Source of the DNA: Aegilops tauschii subsp. strangulata
Taxonomy: Eukaryota; Streptophyta; Magnoliopsida; Poales; Poaceae
DNA: 64,000 bases
NCBI RefSeq assembly: GCF_002575655.3
Contig: NC_053037.3
Coordinates: forward strand, 448,043,793-448,107,792
Direction of reading: 5' to 3'
Shown here: piece after piece, positions 11,100 through 24,423 of the stretch
Numbering within the stretch: position 1 is the stretch's first letter
Layout of the letters: each line of letters opens with the position of its first letter
Made by a program: the position numbers and the translations under genes
The notes under the pieces: model-generated
What the model saw: the letters and a program-made list of their open reading frames with translations, nothing else
What the model was told of the DNA's origin: nothing
Databases searched by the model: none

Positions 11100-12200
11100 A
11101 AGGTTCAGTTGATCTCAGTGTTGTCGGTCTTCAAGCCGGCCCGTTACTCATATGGGCCACAACGTGGGCCTATAATCATCTTGGGCCATTAGCAGGTCTA
11201 AACCTTATGGTTGTTTCCCTCCTTTAACAGGCCGAGTAAAGTTCTGGCCAGCCGGGCCAGAGAATACAATGGGCTTTTAACAGGCTAAAACCTAGATTGG
11301 GCTAGCGTTGAGCCGAAAAATTCACGGGCCAATACAGGCCAAAACTGCCTAAGGCCCATGTTTGGCCCAAATAGGACGAGCTGTTAACAGGCCAAAATAT
11401 ATCTCAGGCCCGTTTGGCCCAATAAAATTATGGGCTTTAAGCACGCTGGTATCTACGCGGGCCATAGGCCTAAAAGTGTCACGGGGCCATTATCAGATGG
11501 GCTGTAAGCAGGCCGTATTCAACGTGGGCTATAATTAGGCCCAACTGTTACACGGGCCATTAACAGGCCGATAGACCAGTTGGGCTGAAATTTATCCACG
11601 AAGACTACGGGTCGTTAAGAGGCCTAAAGTTACTTCGGACAAGAAATAGCCCAGTGTCTGCATGGGCCGTTAAATGGCCTAAAGTTAAACCGCGCCGACA
11701 ATGTCCCAGATGCACCACAGGCCGCTAACAGGCCGAAACTATTATCGTGCCGAACTGGTAAACGGGCATTCAATAGGCCGAAATACAAACCTGTCTTAGA
11801 ATGGGCCCAAAAGAACAGTGGCCTGTTAACGGGACTGATCCAATATGGGCCGTAATTTGGCCCAAAACACGGCAGGCTGTGAACGGGCCTAATCTAGTAT
11901 GGGCCTCAATTTGGCCCAAAACATGGCAGGTTGTTAACAGGCCAGCTCACTAGTGTCTGAAAAAACATGGTGGGCCTTTAGCTGGGCCGGCCTTTTCACC
12001 GGAATGGGCCATGCCACGTGTCGACGTATCATAGGCGCGTCCTGTCCAATGAGTGGATGACATCTATCCCAACGGTGAGCAAACACGTGTTTCCTCCGGC
12101 CAATGAGTATTTTACACGTGGAAAATCCCCATTGGTCCGGGCTGTTAACGGGTTATCGGATCCAAAACCAGACCCGATAGCTTAACGGCGTCCCGTTACG
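11100..12200 (+). repeat. CACTA2 GGCCC/GGCC-rich 3' subterminal region
   Basis: Dozens of short motifs (GGCCCGTT, GGGCCATTAACAGGCC, TTTGGCCCAAAA, GGGCCTAAT) recur every 20-40 bp in both orientations. Two longer units, about 65 bp each, repeat near 11830-11950 (AATTTGGCCCAAAACA(C/T)GGCAGG). The same vocabulary fills 33840-34720 of CACTA3. No coding sequence. Likely a subterminal binding region for the element's own protein. Confidence 0.65.
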
Positions 12201-12279
12201 GTGGATGCCATGTGTCGGTCACCCTTGACGAAAGCACTTCTATGACGCGTGATTTATCGTCATGGAAGTGGACACTTCT

Positions 12280-12443
12280 GTGATGATAATTTTGGTAATG
12301 TATGTCATGGAACACTTCTACGACAGCACATGTATGACTATCTTGAATTTGTCATAAAATTGTCATGGATGTACATGCATGACAGAAAACGTGACCTACT
12401 GTGACAAACACGTATCATGACGGAAGTGTATTTTTTTGTAGTG
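12280..12443 (+). repeat. CACTA2 right terminus and conserved end
   Basis: Short motifs ACACTTC(T/C), GTCATGGA, TATGAC and CATGAC alternate up to the TTGTAGTG end. The block matches 33392-33560 in reverse complement. The next bases TTT (12444) may be part of the 3-bp target duplication; the other copy is outside the window. Confidence 0.75.
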
Positions 12444-14208
12444 TTTAGCACTGATATTTTGAAGGACATGATTGTTTGTTGGTATGCTTGAGTATTTATA
12501 TCTCTATGTCAAACTATAGACTATTGATTTGAATCACTCGAATCCCAATATTCATGCCACAAAACAAAGATTACATGATGAATATGATAGGTAGCATTCC
12601 ACATCAAAAATTCTGTTTTTATCATTTACCTACTCGGGGACGAGCAGGAATTAAGCTCAGGGATGCTTGATACGTCTCGAACGTATCTATAATTTTTGAT
12701 TGTTCCATGATATTATAGTATCAATCTTGGATGTTTTATATGCAACTTTATGCAATTATATATCATATTTTGGGACTAACTTATTAACTTAGTGCCCAGT
12801 GCCAGTTGTTGTTTTTGCTTGTTTTTGGATTTTTAGGAAATCAATATCAAACAGAGTCCAAATGTACAAAATCCTTTGGATTGATTTTTTATGGACCAGA
12901 AGAGACCCTAGAAGGTTTAGGAGAAGACCTGGCGAGCCACGAGGGAGCGACAAGCTCGGGAGGCGCGCCCCAGGGGGGTGCCCCCCAGGCTTGTGGGCCC
13001 CTCGTGGCACCTCTAGACCTAATTCCACCTCTATAAATACTCAAATACTCCCCTAACATAAGAGAGCCACCCAAAATACCGATTCCGCTGCTGCAAGTTT
13101 CTGTTCCACGAGATCCCATCTGGAGGCCTTCTCCGGTACTCTGCCGTAGCGGAAATCGATCATGGAGGGGCTCTACTTCAACCTTGTTGCCCTTCCGATG
13201 ATGTGCGAGTAGTTTACCATAGACCTATGGGTCTATAGCTAGTAGCTAGATGGCTTCATCTCTCTCTTTGATCTTCAATAAAATGTTCTCCTTGATGTTC
13301 TTGGAGTTCTATTTCGATGTAATCACTTTTTGTGGTGTGTTTGTTGGGATCTGATGAATTGTGAGTTTATGATCAGATTATCCATGAATATTATTTGAGT
13401 CTTCTCCGAACTCTTTTATGCATGATTATTACAGCTTTGTATTTCTCTCCGATCTATTGATTTGGTTTGGCCAACTAGATTGATTTTTCTTGCAATGGGA
13501 GAAGTGCTTTGTGATGGGTTTGATCTTGCGGTGCCTAATCCCAATGACAGAAAGAGACATGACATGTATTTGTATCGTTGCCATTAAGGATAAAAAGATG
13601 GGGTTTATTCATGCGTGAGTTTACTTTGTCTACATCATGTCATATTGCTTATGGCGTTACTCTGTTCTATATGAACTTAATACTCTAGATGCATGCTGGA
13701 TAGCGGTCGATGTGTGGAGTAACAGTAGTAGATGCAGGCAGGAGTCGGTCTACTTGTCTCAGACGTGATTCCTATATACATGATCATTTCCTTGGATATC
13801 GTCATGATTATTCACTTTTCTATCAATTGCCCAATAGTAATTTGTTTACCCACCGTATGATATCTTCAAGAGAGAAGCCTCTAGTGAAAACTATGGCCGT
13901 CGAGTCTACTTTTATCATGAATTAAAATCCAAAAATACTTTCCTGCAATTTTATTTTGTATTTTCGTGCTATCTATCTATCACTATGAGATTTAATCCTT
14001 GCAATTAATCGTCAAGGGATTAACAACCCCTTGTTCGCGTTGGGTGCAAGTATTTGTTATTTTGTGTGCAGGTACTGCCAACGGGGTGTTGCGTGGTTCT
14101 CCCACTGGATTGATAACGTTGGTTCTTAACTGATGGAAATACTTATCTCTATTGTACTGCATCATCCTCTCCTCTTCGAGGAAATCCCCACGCAGCTCAC
14201 AAGTAGCA
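12444..14208 (+). mobile_element. Athila-lineage gypsy (Sabrina/Fatima-like), copy A: 3' interior and 3' LTR
   Basis: 12444-12667 is the non-coding 3' end of the interior, ending in the polypurine-like AATTAAGCTCAGGGATGCT. The LTR is 12668-14208 (1,541 bp), starting TGATACGTCTCGAACGTATC and ending CTCACAAGTAGCA. The same interior-LTR junction occurs at 19443/19444 in copy B. The rest of the interior and the 5' LTR lie left of the CACTA nest, outside the window. The right flank is X-element gag, so copy A is inserted in X. The family name is tentative. Confidence 0.8.
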
Positions 14209-16362
14209 AGAATCATGGTTACGGTTCCATCAAAACTCATGTAATCTTTCTTTGGGGCAGGCAATGTCGGTCTTCTCATATCTTCGGAGTAACTCCTACA
14301 CTGAGGCTCTTCTGGTAGGGCATAACCTTTTCTTCCAAAATCTTGTGTCCTTTCATCAGGGTAGGGTTCTTCCGAGACTTGGTCTCCTTAGCTGGCAGTT
14401 CTATCGCCAATATTAACAACTATCGAAAATCTCATGGTGGTCTATGATTTCTCCTGCAGGAAATGGGTTTGGGTTGAATCCCAATGTATAACCTATGATT
14501 TGGCCACGGCTGCCTGTACAGGGTTCCGTCGTCCTGCCATTCTAAGGTTTTTGGCTTGTCGTGTCGACACTCTTCTAAGGTTTTCAAGGCTCTCTGATTT
14601 TCTATCAACAAATGATAGTTCATGTTAGAAGTCTCCGGTGTGGCGGCCAATCCATCCCGTACTTGAATCATTATTACATACACAGACGGTAAATCACGTA
14701 TGCTAACACTTGGGCATCCTCACATGCATTGTAGAAATTCTCTTGTCGATGAACTAGGTCATATAAATCCATTGATTTTGCAGCTGAACAAAACATCTAT
14801 CGTTTCTTCAATACTCTTGGGTTTTCGTATCCTCCTAAGTAACGTCTGCTGATGAAATCACAACTTCCTCCAAATTTCTTTCTTCAACGAGGTAGTGCTT
14901 GCTCCTTATTAACCCCTGGGCCTGTCGGTTACGGGCTCACTTCAATGCTGGTACAACTTTAACTCATCCTTGGAGTTACAAATGTTCCTTATTCCAAATT
15001 ACACCACCTTTAATTCCAATAGCACTTCATTCCTTCATACCCTTGAGGTTAACCATCATATCAAAATAAATTCAAAGCTTATTTTTTCGAAACTCCATTC
15101 TATGGAATACATTTTCCTTTCCATTGGTCAAGTGTTCTCATAGGGTACTACCACCCTTCAAATGAAATGCACAAATTCATCCATAGACCATATTATATCC
15201 TAAAAAATGGATAAAATATGTGTTCATAGAGTAACAACTCATACAATTCAACATATGAAATCATGACAATTTTTTATTCATGAATTCATTACAATCTCTG
15301 AGACTTCCATTACATAATTCAACTCCAGATCCTCATGAAAACAAGAGTGCTTCCTACTACACTTATTAGCAATATTAAAATTTTGACTACTCAGATCAAG
15401 CTTTCCTCGGGTGTGAACATTCTCTGGAAAAATGTCCTACTTCCTTGCAGCATAAAAAAAGGACTTTGGACAAATCCAGGGGCTTCCTGGGTGATTATCT
15501 TGGCTCCTAGGGTTCTTGACTTCCTCTCCAGGCATTCACCGACGTAATGACCTGTATTCTTGCACTTGAAACATGAGATATGACTTAGGTCCTTCTTTGC
15601 AAAATTTGGGTTGTTCGGGGAATACATGCTCTTTTTCTTCCTAGACTTCTTTGTACTGATCAGGGCTTCTATTTCCTGTGGGTCATACTCAAATTCCACT
15701 GTCTGGAACTCCTAGATACACTTGGCTTTCCTTAGTGCAATACTGTGAAAAATATCCTTATGCTCCACATGTATAGCAAGCATTGGAGTAAAATCTGCTT
15801 AGGCATTCTTCATATGTGTCTTCAACATCTTCCTTCATCACAGGTTCTTCTAAACCTTCACTGGGGGCTTCCTTCATTGCTTCCTTGTGCTGTTGGGAAA
15901 TTTCTTGTACCTTGGGGTAAATTTGGCACTGTGCTGGGTAATGAGTAGTTCCTTCACATAAGAACGTGTCACATGCCCAGTCGGGCATTCCTCAACTGGG
16001 TAATTTCCTTCACAATGAGGACATCCAACCTTGTGTTCTTCCTGGGTGTGTCCTATTTCTCCGCAAATCTTGCAGGCACAAGTTTTCTTCATTGGTTTAT
16101 CACTGTGCTTCCGGATAAGACGGGATCTTAATGGAGTCTTCTTGAATTCCTCCCAAGTTTTGGCTTCATTACATCCTTGTATGGCTTGATGCATTTTCCA
16201 CCAGGTTGCAGCACTTTTTGTAAAGTACTGAAGAGCGTATTAAACCTCATACTTCATTGCAATCAAGTTGTTCCCAAAGTGATTCTCCATGTTCTGAATC
16301 CATAGTTCTGCCTCCGACTGGGTCATTGGTCCAGAGAATACAAGTCCATCTTCATTCGTCAT
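14209..16362 (-). pseudogene. Element X gypsy-type gag remnant with several zinc knuckles
   Basis: Reading leftward from an ATG at 16362, a gag-like frame begins MTNEDGLVFSGPMTQSEAE and hits TAA after 40 codons. It resumes with TWEEFKKTPLRSRLIRK and then a run of Cys/His motifs: CKICGEIGHTQEEH, CPHCEGNYPVEEC, FLCEGTTHYPAQC (after a frameshift near 15960), CYTCG, and CFKCKNTGHYVGEC near 15560-15600. Coding traces continue to the Athila junction at 14208 (DYMSFDGTVTMI). Many stops and frameshifts; long dead. 14684-15390 is too decayed to translate. Five candidate zinc knuckles is more than the usual one in plant gypsy gag. Confidence 0.6.
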
Positions 16363-16818
16363 CTATTGGGTCCAAGGGTTTTGGGATGAGCTAAGAGAGA
16401 TAGAGAGAGATACAAACAATACAAACAATATAGTTTTGAAAATAAGTTCTATTTTGTGGGTGTCGGAAAAGCACACACAAATGACAACTCACAAATCATC
16501 GTATCTAACGTGAGTATATAACATGGGTTTGGTCTTCTAAAAGTCATATTGGGATTCTACAGGGTCTTCGGAGTCTTTAATTTTTGTAGCTTCAATTTCT
16601 TCTAATGCATGGTAAAATCCTTTTACTCTGAAGGGGTCCTCAGTTGATCCTTCGTTTGGTCAAAGGTGAGAGGGTATATTCCAACTATTTGAGGTAAGAG
16701 GGACTATTTGATAAAATAAGAAAAGATGAGAAGTAAAGGATCTTTTTGAAAATAAAGTTTTAGAGATATCATGTCCTAGGGCTCTCCAGTTTCTAGAGTC
16801 ATATCCAACAGTCAGCAT

Positions 16819-16836
16819 GTGCTGTAATACCATCTC
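16819..16836 (-). other. Primer-binding site of element X
   Basis: On the minus strand the LTR end GGTCGCTACA is followed by GAGATGGTATTACAGCAC. This resembles the TGGTATCAGAGC site complementary to plant initiator tRNA-Met, with mutations. It fixes the element orientation as minus. Confidence 0.5.
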
Positions 16837-18245
16837 TGTAGCGACCCGACCCAATATGGTCAAGTCTCTATGCTTTTTGTGCCATCCTTGGATAAGTATG
16901 CTGGCACACATAGTATTTCAATGAAATACCATAACATCACATGTAAAGTAAAAATCATAGCTTCAGAGTATACCTTAATTATCATAGCGGGAGTAAATCA
17001 ATAAGGGTGTGGAGTCCCATCAATGCCAACAGCAAGTTGAGTGTAGACCGTAACCCTATATCGTAACTCTTTCTCGTTGTAGAAGTATCTGCAACATGAG
17101 ACGTTGCAGCCGTGTAGGTCAGTACATTGAATTTACTGGCAAGATCACAATAGAAAGCAAATGAAAAGACTATTCTATATGCAATGTGGATTTGTTGCTC
17201 TATGTCTGAGTTTTTTCATAAAAGTTGGTTTTATTTTCCATACAACAAAGGAGTATCAAGGAACCTTCACTACTGACTTATCTACTACAACATGGTTCCG
17301 CCAACCGATGTCTCATAGCCCATAATCATAAGTTGCCCATAATTAATTATCAGTCTGGTGTTTAGAGTTCCGACATAGATCCAAGTCCAGAGGCTCAAAT
17401 TTTCCGTAACTGGGGACATGGCTAATCGATTAGGTTTTAACTCTGCTAAGTGTTGTGCACTTTATCCAAAAGATTCGATCCCTCCTTTTTATGTTCTCGC
17501 ACTGCATGGTGTTTGAGAACAGGATGACCGAAATATGGTCTTTCAAGGAGTTTCCCTAACCACTTCTAGTGCCCATCCAATCCTACCGTAGTTCTACTTC
17601 TCGTAGCACTGGACCAGTCAGAGTCACTACGATGTTCAACTAAGCCAGATCCCATAATGACATGTGGCTGCACAGGTAAGCTTCCGAGCATGAAGTATTC
17701 TTCCGTCTCTTTGAGTTTGGGGTGGAACATTCCTCATGAGTACTGGCCTACTCCAGCTCACTAGGCCATTCCACTGGGTACTCCAGGGTGCCTCACAACC
17801 AATTTCCACCCAGTAGTGTGTATTGAATTATTGTCTCGAAGTCTTGAGGTCTTGAAGATGCATGCCTTGAAGAATGTTGGTCTTGAAATTGCCATCATGA
17901 AGTTATTGTCACTAACGTAGAGTCCTCCCTCTCACACCACTCACGAACACTCATACCAAATCCCCGTCTACTATAGTGTAGCATTAAATTAAATAACATT
18001 TCCGGGGCTTTAGTAACAAGGGAGTGGATTCCTACCTCATGCTTCTACTCAACTACAAGAATCAATATAACTACTTGAGGTAATGTTGCAAAAGTGCCAC
18101 TAAATGCAATAAAAACATAGGTATCAACAAAATGGTCAAAGTGAACTTGCCTGGTATTACTTGATGAAGATTATAGCGCTCTCAGAAACAACTTGATACT
18201 ATTCGTCACTCTCCGATGAAATCTATATTAAACAAACATGACATT
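16837..18245 (-). repeat. Element X 5' LTR, first segment
   Basis: On the plus strand it starts TGTAGCGACCCGACC, very like the start of the chromovirus LTRs at 36075 and 44282 (TGTAGCGACCAGACC). Similar landmarks follow in the same order: GTTGCAGC(C), CATAACxGGGGACACGGCTAA, CTCGCACTGCATG(G/A)TGTTTG, ACTCCAGGGTGCCTCAC and GCATAGC-like text. It stops near 18245, where Athila interior begins, and the missing half is at 30017-31860. The edge is approximate. Confidence 0.65.
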
Positions 18246-19443
18246 CACATAAGAATTCATTCTTGCAACGATATGGAGATGATAATATGTGAGTTATTTT
18301 AGTGAGTAATTGTGGTTTAGTAAGAATATTTGTGTAAAGGTTTGTGATTCCCTATGCATGCACGTAAAGTCAATAGTTATGCAACGAAGTTACATCCTAC
18401 TTATGTTGCACTATTTAGTGTTAGTTATTCTCAATGCATGTTTATGCCGTTTTTGTTTTTTGGTTGGTTGCTTCTCAATCTATTTGCTAACCTTCATTTG
18501 TACTAAGCGGGAATACTGCTTGTGCATCCAACTCCTTAAACCCAAAGTTGTGCCAAATTAGTCCACTATATCTACCTATATGCGGTATTTACATGTCGTT
18601 CCAAGTATGCATGTGCCAACTCTAATCATTCAAAAAATCGTTTTGTATTCCCGTACCACTCATGAAGCGACAGAGGGTGGTCAATATCTTTCATGCTAGG
18701 TGGGTTATTCTCAAGATGAGTGATCACTTGTCATTGCATGAGAAAATGGTCGGTAATAGGGATGCCCAGTCCCGAAATGAAAAAATATATATAATAAATT
18801 CCTTGGAAAGTTAAAAGTTTGGAAGGCACCCGTGGATATGGCTAGCCATGGATTGTGAAAAATGGTGGAAATAAACTTTATTTTCTGTTCGGGAACCGCC
18901 TATAATGTCTCTAGCATGGGAGATATTGGAAACTTTCGATCGTGACGTTGACGGGAAAAGCATGCATTTCTCAAAATATTTTATCTCTCTTCTAAACTAT
19001 GAGCTCTGGCACCTCTGCAAATCACTGCTTCCCTCTGTGAAGAGCTTATCTATTTTACTTTTATGCAATTTTTATTTTTAGTTTGAGTCTCCATCTTCTC
19101 TTATAAAGCACCAATTGGAGAGCACTATTGTCATACTTGTGCATTAGGTGTAGTTAATATTGAGTTGTTTCATGAATGGATCAATGACTGAGCATGATGG
19201 GCTAGGGATAACTTTCTTTAGCATTGATATTTTGAAAGGCATGGTTGATCGTTAGTATGCTTGAGTATTTATGTCTTCATGTCAAACTATAGACTATTGC
19301 TTTGAATCACTCGAGTCCAAATATCCATGCCACAAAAAAAGATTATATATATGATGAATATGATAGGTAGCATTCCACATCAAAAATTCTATTTTTATCA
19401 TTTACCTACTCGAGGACGACCATGAATTAAGCTTGGGGATGCT

Positions 19444-20287
19444 TGATACGTCTCCAGCGTATCTATAATTTTTTTATTCCATGCTATTATAGTGTCAATC
19501 TTGGATGTTTATATGCATTTACAAGCAATTATACATCATTTTCTGGGACTAACCTATTAACTTAGTGCCCAGTGCCAGTTGTTGTTTTTTGCCTGTTTTT
19601 GGTTTTTCAGAATATCGGTACCAAACGAAGTCCAAATGCCATGAAACTTTTTGGAGATTTTTTTCTGGACAAAAGAGACACTAGAAGCTTCGGAAGAGGG
19701 CCAAAAGATGAAGGGGGTGGACACGAGCCACCAGGGCGAGCCCAAGGGGGGTGGTCTCGCCCTGGTGCCTCGTGGGCCCACCTTCGTCCATTTGACCTAA
19801 TTCTGCCTCTATAAATTCTCTAAAATCAGGAAAACCAACAGAGAGCCGCCCAAAATACTTTTCCCGCTGCCGCAAGTTCCTGTACCACGAGATCCCATCT
19901 GGAGGCCTTTTCCGGCACTCTGCCGAAGGGGGAATAGATCACGGAGGGGCTCTACATCAACCTTGATGCCCTTTTGATGATGTGTGAGTAGTTTACCACA
20001 GACCTACGGGTCCATAGTTAGTAGCTAGATGGCTTCTTCTCTCTCTTTGATCTTCAATACAATGTTCTCCTCGGTGTTCTATTCAATGTAATCACTTTTT
20101 GTGGTGTGTTTGTTAGGATCTGATGAATTGTGAGTTTATGATTAGATTATCCATGAATTTTATTTGAGTCTTCTCTGAACTCTTTTATGCATGATTATTA
20201 TAGCTTTGTATTTATCTTCAATCTATTGATTTGGTTTGGCCAACTAGATTGATTTTTCTTGCAATGGGAGAGGTGCTTTGTGATGGG
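19444..20287 (+). repeat. Athila B LTR, left segment
   Basis: It matches 12668-13510 of copy A nearly base for base in long stretches. It ends with GTGATGGG, where ATGGG (20283-20287) is the target duplication of the inserted Tat-like element. Confidence 0.85.
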
Positions 20288-20758
20288 TGTCAGTGTCAAA
20301 ACCGGCGGATCTTGGGTAGGGGGTCCCGAACTGTGCGTCTAAGGCGGATGGTAACAGGAGGCGGGGGACACAATGTTTACCCAGGTTCGGGCCCTCTCGA
20401 TGGAGGTAATACCCTACTTCCTGCTTGATTGCTCTTGATGATATGAGTATTACAAGATTTGATCTACCACGAGATCGTAGAGGCTAAACCCTAGAAGCTA
20501 GCCTATGGTTATGATTGTTGTTGTCCTACGGACTAAACCCTCCAGTTTATATAGACACCAGAGGGGGTTAGGGTTACACAGAGTCGGTTACAAGGGAGGA
20601 GATCTACATATCCGAATTGCCAAGCTTGCCTTCCACGCAAAGGAGAGTCCCACCCGGACACGGGACGAAGTCTTCAATCTTGTATCTTCATAGTCCAATA
20701 GTCCGGCCAAAGTATATAGTCCGGCTGTCCGAGGACCCCCTAATCCAGGACTCCCTAA
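20288..20758 (-). repeat. 3' LTR of the Tat-like element
   Basis: It starts TGTCAGTGTCAAAACC on the plus strand and ends CAGGACTCCCTAA. The last bases should be CA and are mutated. A TTTATATAGACACC box lies in the middle. Confidence 0.9.
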
Positions 20759-21310
20759 GTAGCCCCTGAACCAGGCTTCAATGATGATGAGTCCGGCGCG
20801 CAGATTGTCTTCGACATTGCAAGGCGGGTTCGTCCTCCGAATACTCCATAGAAGATTTTGAACACAAGGACTGTGTCCCTCTCTGCAAAACAAATTCCAC
20901 ATACCACCGTAGAGAGTATAATATTCCACAAATCTAATCTGCTGACAACTTTCATAGCATGACATCACGCCATGGACCAGTCATTATTCGAACCGTTTTT
21001 ATCAACCAGCTACTGCACATATTGCGAGGCGGTTTTCCTGGCACGTCTTGTCGAAGCAGAGATCGTGTCCCCTTATCACGGGATTCTCATCAATACGGGT
21101 GTGGGTAACCCAACCGCGCCATCAACCACGGTGCTTGGGGAATAAGCGAGTTTACCAGGCAAGTGGGGAGGCGCACAGTTTCTACCGCCCTTATAAAGGG
21201 ACAAGTTCTCCTCTTTTTCACCCACGCCTTCTTCTTCCCGATCCATTCCCCTTCACCCGAGCTCCAGCGCCCGAGCGTTCGTCTTCTCCGCCCACAAAGG
21301 CCTTCCGAAA

Positions 21311-24300
21311 ATGTCCGGATCCGGAGCAGGAGGCAAGTGGATGGCCTATACCGTCCGGGAGAAGGATATCAAAAAGCTTCGGCAGGCCAGGTACCTGGCC
21401 AAGAAAATCAGCCACCGTCTCCCAACGGCGGGACAGATCGTCCCTACTCCGGAACCCCACGAGAGGGTTGTATTCCTCCCTCATTTTGTCCGCAGGCTAG
21501 GGTTTCCCCTCCACTCGTTCGTTCGCGGCATCATGTATTATTATGGGATCGATTTTCATGATCTATCCCCCAATTCCTTCCTCAACATCTCGACATTCAT
21601 CATCGTGTGCGAGGCTTTTCTCCCCATCTCGCCACACTTCGGCTTATGGCTGAAGATCTTTAATGTGAAGCCCAAGGTGGTGAGCGGCGAGCACGCCGAG
21701 TGCGGGGGTGCTATGGTGAGCAAGATGCCCAACGTCACATGGCCGACGGGTACTTTTAATGATTCCGTCAAAGAGTGGCAACAGCAGTGGTTTTACATCA
21801 CTGAGCCGCGTGGCACGGAATGGGCCGCTGCTCCCGAGTTCCGATCCGGAGCCCCTCTGCGGCTTCAAGATATGGAAGACAAGAACATCGAACTGTCGGT
21901 GCTCCAGACGTGCGTTAAAGATACGGAACTGGTCTTCGTCCGACGAACTATCGGTGCTCCAGACGCGCGTTAAAGATATGGAAGACAAGAACATCAAACT
22001 TGTCAATGTAGTCCAGGTGATGTTAGTTCGCCGGATCCTGCCTTGTCAACACCGGACTTGCAATATATGGGAATTCGATCCGGCCAAGCACCAGACCCTG
22101 CGAGAGCTCTTTGGCTCCTCGCACAAAGACATCTGGAAGGTGCTTTTCAAGTCCGGCAAATCATGGCCGGACTCAGCCGAGGACCGCGGGTACCAGCTGT
22201 CCCACTGTGCAAGCTCGGTAGGTCATCATACGTTTTATCCGCATAACCCAAGGGAAATGCTTAATGTGTTTTCCACAACTCTCCTAGGGCTGGACGAAGA
22301 AGGCGGAGCGGATCCACTGTCCGGCCCCGCTGCCCGAAGAACCCGCCGGCCCACTTCTGACGAAGATGCTGGTCCCGGCGCCTTACAAGGCGCTGAAGAA
22401 GAAGGCCAAAAAGACCCGGGGAGGTCTTCGTCGCCGCGGCACTTCGGACACAGTATCCGGAGGCTCCAATGCCCGTTCTGCCACCGAAGAGGACGAGGAG
22501 GAGGAGGAAGATGAATCCCGGGCGGGGGGAAGAAAGAAGAGGATGGCCTCCATGCACTTGGAGGCCGAGTCGCCTAAAAGGGGAAAAACTCCTCTTCCGG
22601 AGGAGTCCACTGCCGCCGCCGACAGCGGCTCGGAGTGGGATCCCAGGGCCCAGCCCCTGGTGAACTCGTGAGTATCCGAACATGATTATGCGTCCAGACT
22701 CATCATGGCATAATATTTTAACTTGAGCCATGCTTTTTGTAGTCCGGCGAGGTCCCGCACCGAACAATCCTCGTCAGAGGATTTGCTGAGCTCGGATGCT
22801 ATGGAGAGCGAGACACCCCCGAAGGCCCCTTCCCCCAAATATGTGAATAACACCGAGGTTTCGTCCCAGAAGGACCCAAGCCAAGGAGGGGGGAGATCGT
22901 GAAGGCGGCGCCTGGAGGTCAAACTTTAGGGGCCGGAGACATGAGGGAGAAGATTCCCATAGGAGTTGACGGCGGGGGCCATCTCGAATTCGTCCCCCGG
23001 CCGGACGCAATTCCGGAGACCAATATGACTCCAGAATCAAGCAGGCGGCCTCCCTCGGCTGGAGGGAGTGTGCCTGTTCCACCGGCAACCGCTGCCCAAC
23101 TAGAGGTGTCGGACGTTTGTTGGCGGCGCTGAAGAGCGCCTCCATCGTCGATGAACACCGTGCCCTTATGGGTGCAGTGATTGAGAAGATTCAGTCTGCT
23201 GAGAGTGGACTGAATGAAGCATGTATGAGCCTTATAAGAGGCTTTGAGGTATGTTCTATGAGGTTTCGAAGAGTGTCATAGTATGGATAGTAGCCCCTGA
23301 TACACTATTCGGTGAAAGAAAGAACCGGGCAGAGGATCAGATTTATGTTCACAGGAAGACTTTGTTGATGACATCTATCTCTCTTCTTTTATAAGCAGGC
23401 GTCTGTAGCGACTGCTACCTCTCATACTGCGGAGGTCTCTGGACTGAATCAAAGTCTGGAGCGGGCCAGAGAAGAACTTGGCCAGTTGAAAAGGCAGTTA
23501 GAAGATAAACAAGGTATCCACAAGCCTTGTTCGCGTTCATTGCGAACGAATTTCCAGTATGACAAAATATGTTTCATGATTTGCGCTAGGGACAATGACC
23601 GAAGTCGAGGCTCTTAAGAAGGTTGTGGCCGAGGCCGAGAAAAAGGCAGCCGCAGAGCAGGCTCTTCGTGGGAAGCACGAGGCCAGGGTTATTAAAGCTG
23701 AGCAGGAGCTTCAAGAGGCCGTGAAGAAATGCGTGACCTTGGAGCAGAGTTTAATGGAGAAAGAATCCGAACTCACCAGGGCTCATTAGGCCACGCACGA
23801 TGCCCGGGGGGAAACCCAAAGCACTCTGCAGGAGATCTATGAGGCGAGGAAGATCGCAGCTGGTAAGGCTTTTTTCCATGTAAAGCAAGTATTTGAGGAG
23901 AAAATCATGTTTCTAATTTTGAATTCGGATTTCTCCAGGGGTACTTGCGGAGCTGCCCCGCAGCATATCGGATGCCGCCCAATTCTACCGAGCCGAAGAA
24001 AGGGAAACTGCGGATAAGCTCTTCTGGTCGTAGTATCTGGCACCAAATTATCCGGTGCCTTTTGCCGATCAACTGAAATAGTTGATCGAACTACATAGGG
24101 CGGCCGACCTAGCCATGAAGGATTTGATTATCCGGCTATGGCCCACCGAGCCGATTCCAAGCAGCTACTTCGGGCTCGTGAAGCGGCTTGTAAGTGTCTG
24201 CCCTCGACTTGACGTCATCAAGCGGACGGTCTGTATAGAGGGTGCGCGAATGGCCTTCGCCCGCGCAAAGGTGCACTGGGGGAAGATGGATGCTGAAAAG

Positions 24301-24423
24301 CTGATGACCAAGGGACCGCCAGAGGGGAAGGAGCACCGCAAGCCCGAATTATATTATGAAAGTGTCCTGAAAGGATCCTGCCTTGCGGCGGAGCAATGCA
24401 CCAAGGACGTTATATTTCCATGA
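21311..24423 (+). pseudogene. Antisense ORF of Tat-like element, 'putative gypsy type transposon' domain
   Basis: From the ATG at 21311 the protein begins MSGSGAGGKWMAYTVREKDI. At about residues 50-130 it has the domain RRLGFPLHSFVRGIMYYYGI...LNISTFIIVCEAFLPISPHFGLW, which I recognise as the plant 'transposase, putative gypsy type' family. Later exons follow plausible introns (acceptors near 22743, 23398, 23589 and 23938; donors near 22670, 23249, 23513 and 23862). They include an acidic/basic linker and a long coiled coil (EVEALKKVVAEAEKKAAAEQ). The end is TGA at 24421. Breaks: a duplicated segment at about 21865-22000 shifts the frame and stops it at 21971, and a TAG lies at 23787. The role of this ORF in Tat elements is not established. 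Confidence 0.7.

Larger units (their letters stand above)
8082..12443 (+). mobile_element. CACTA transposon 2, 3' part with a multi-exon gene
   Basis: The right terminus is TTTTTTTGTAGTG at 12431-12443. The last 160 bp are the reverse complement (diverged) of the start of CACTA3 at 33392, so both belong to one family. Order from left: gene exons (8662-10887), a GGCCC-rich region (about 11100-12200), and the terminus. The left part, including the other terminus, lies beyond CACTA1. Sequence right of 12443 is Athila interior, so CACTA2 is inserted in Athila copy A. 8082-8660 is probably intron; no exon was recognised in it. Confidence 0.75.

Noticed and set aside
13710..13925. 71-codon ORF, present again at 29508-29723
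   Set aside because: Both are the same stretch of Athila LTR; no coding evidence.
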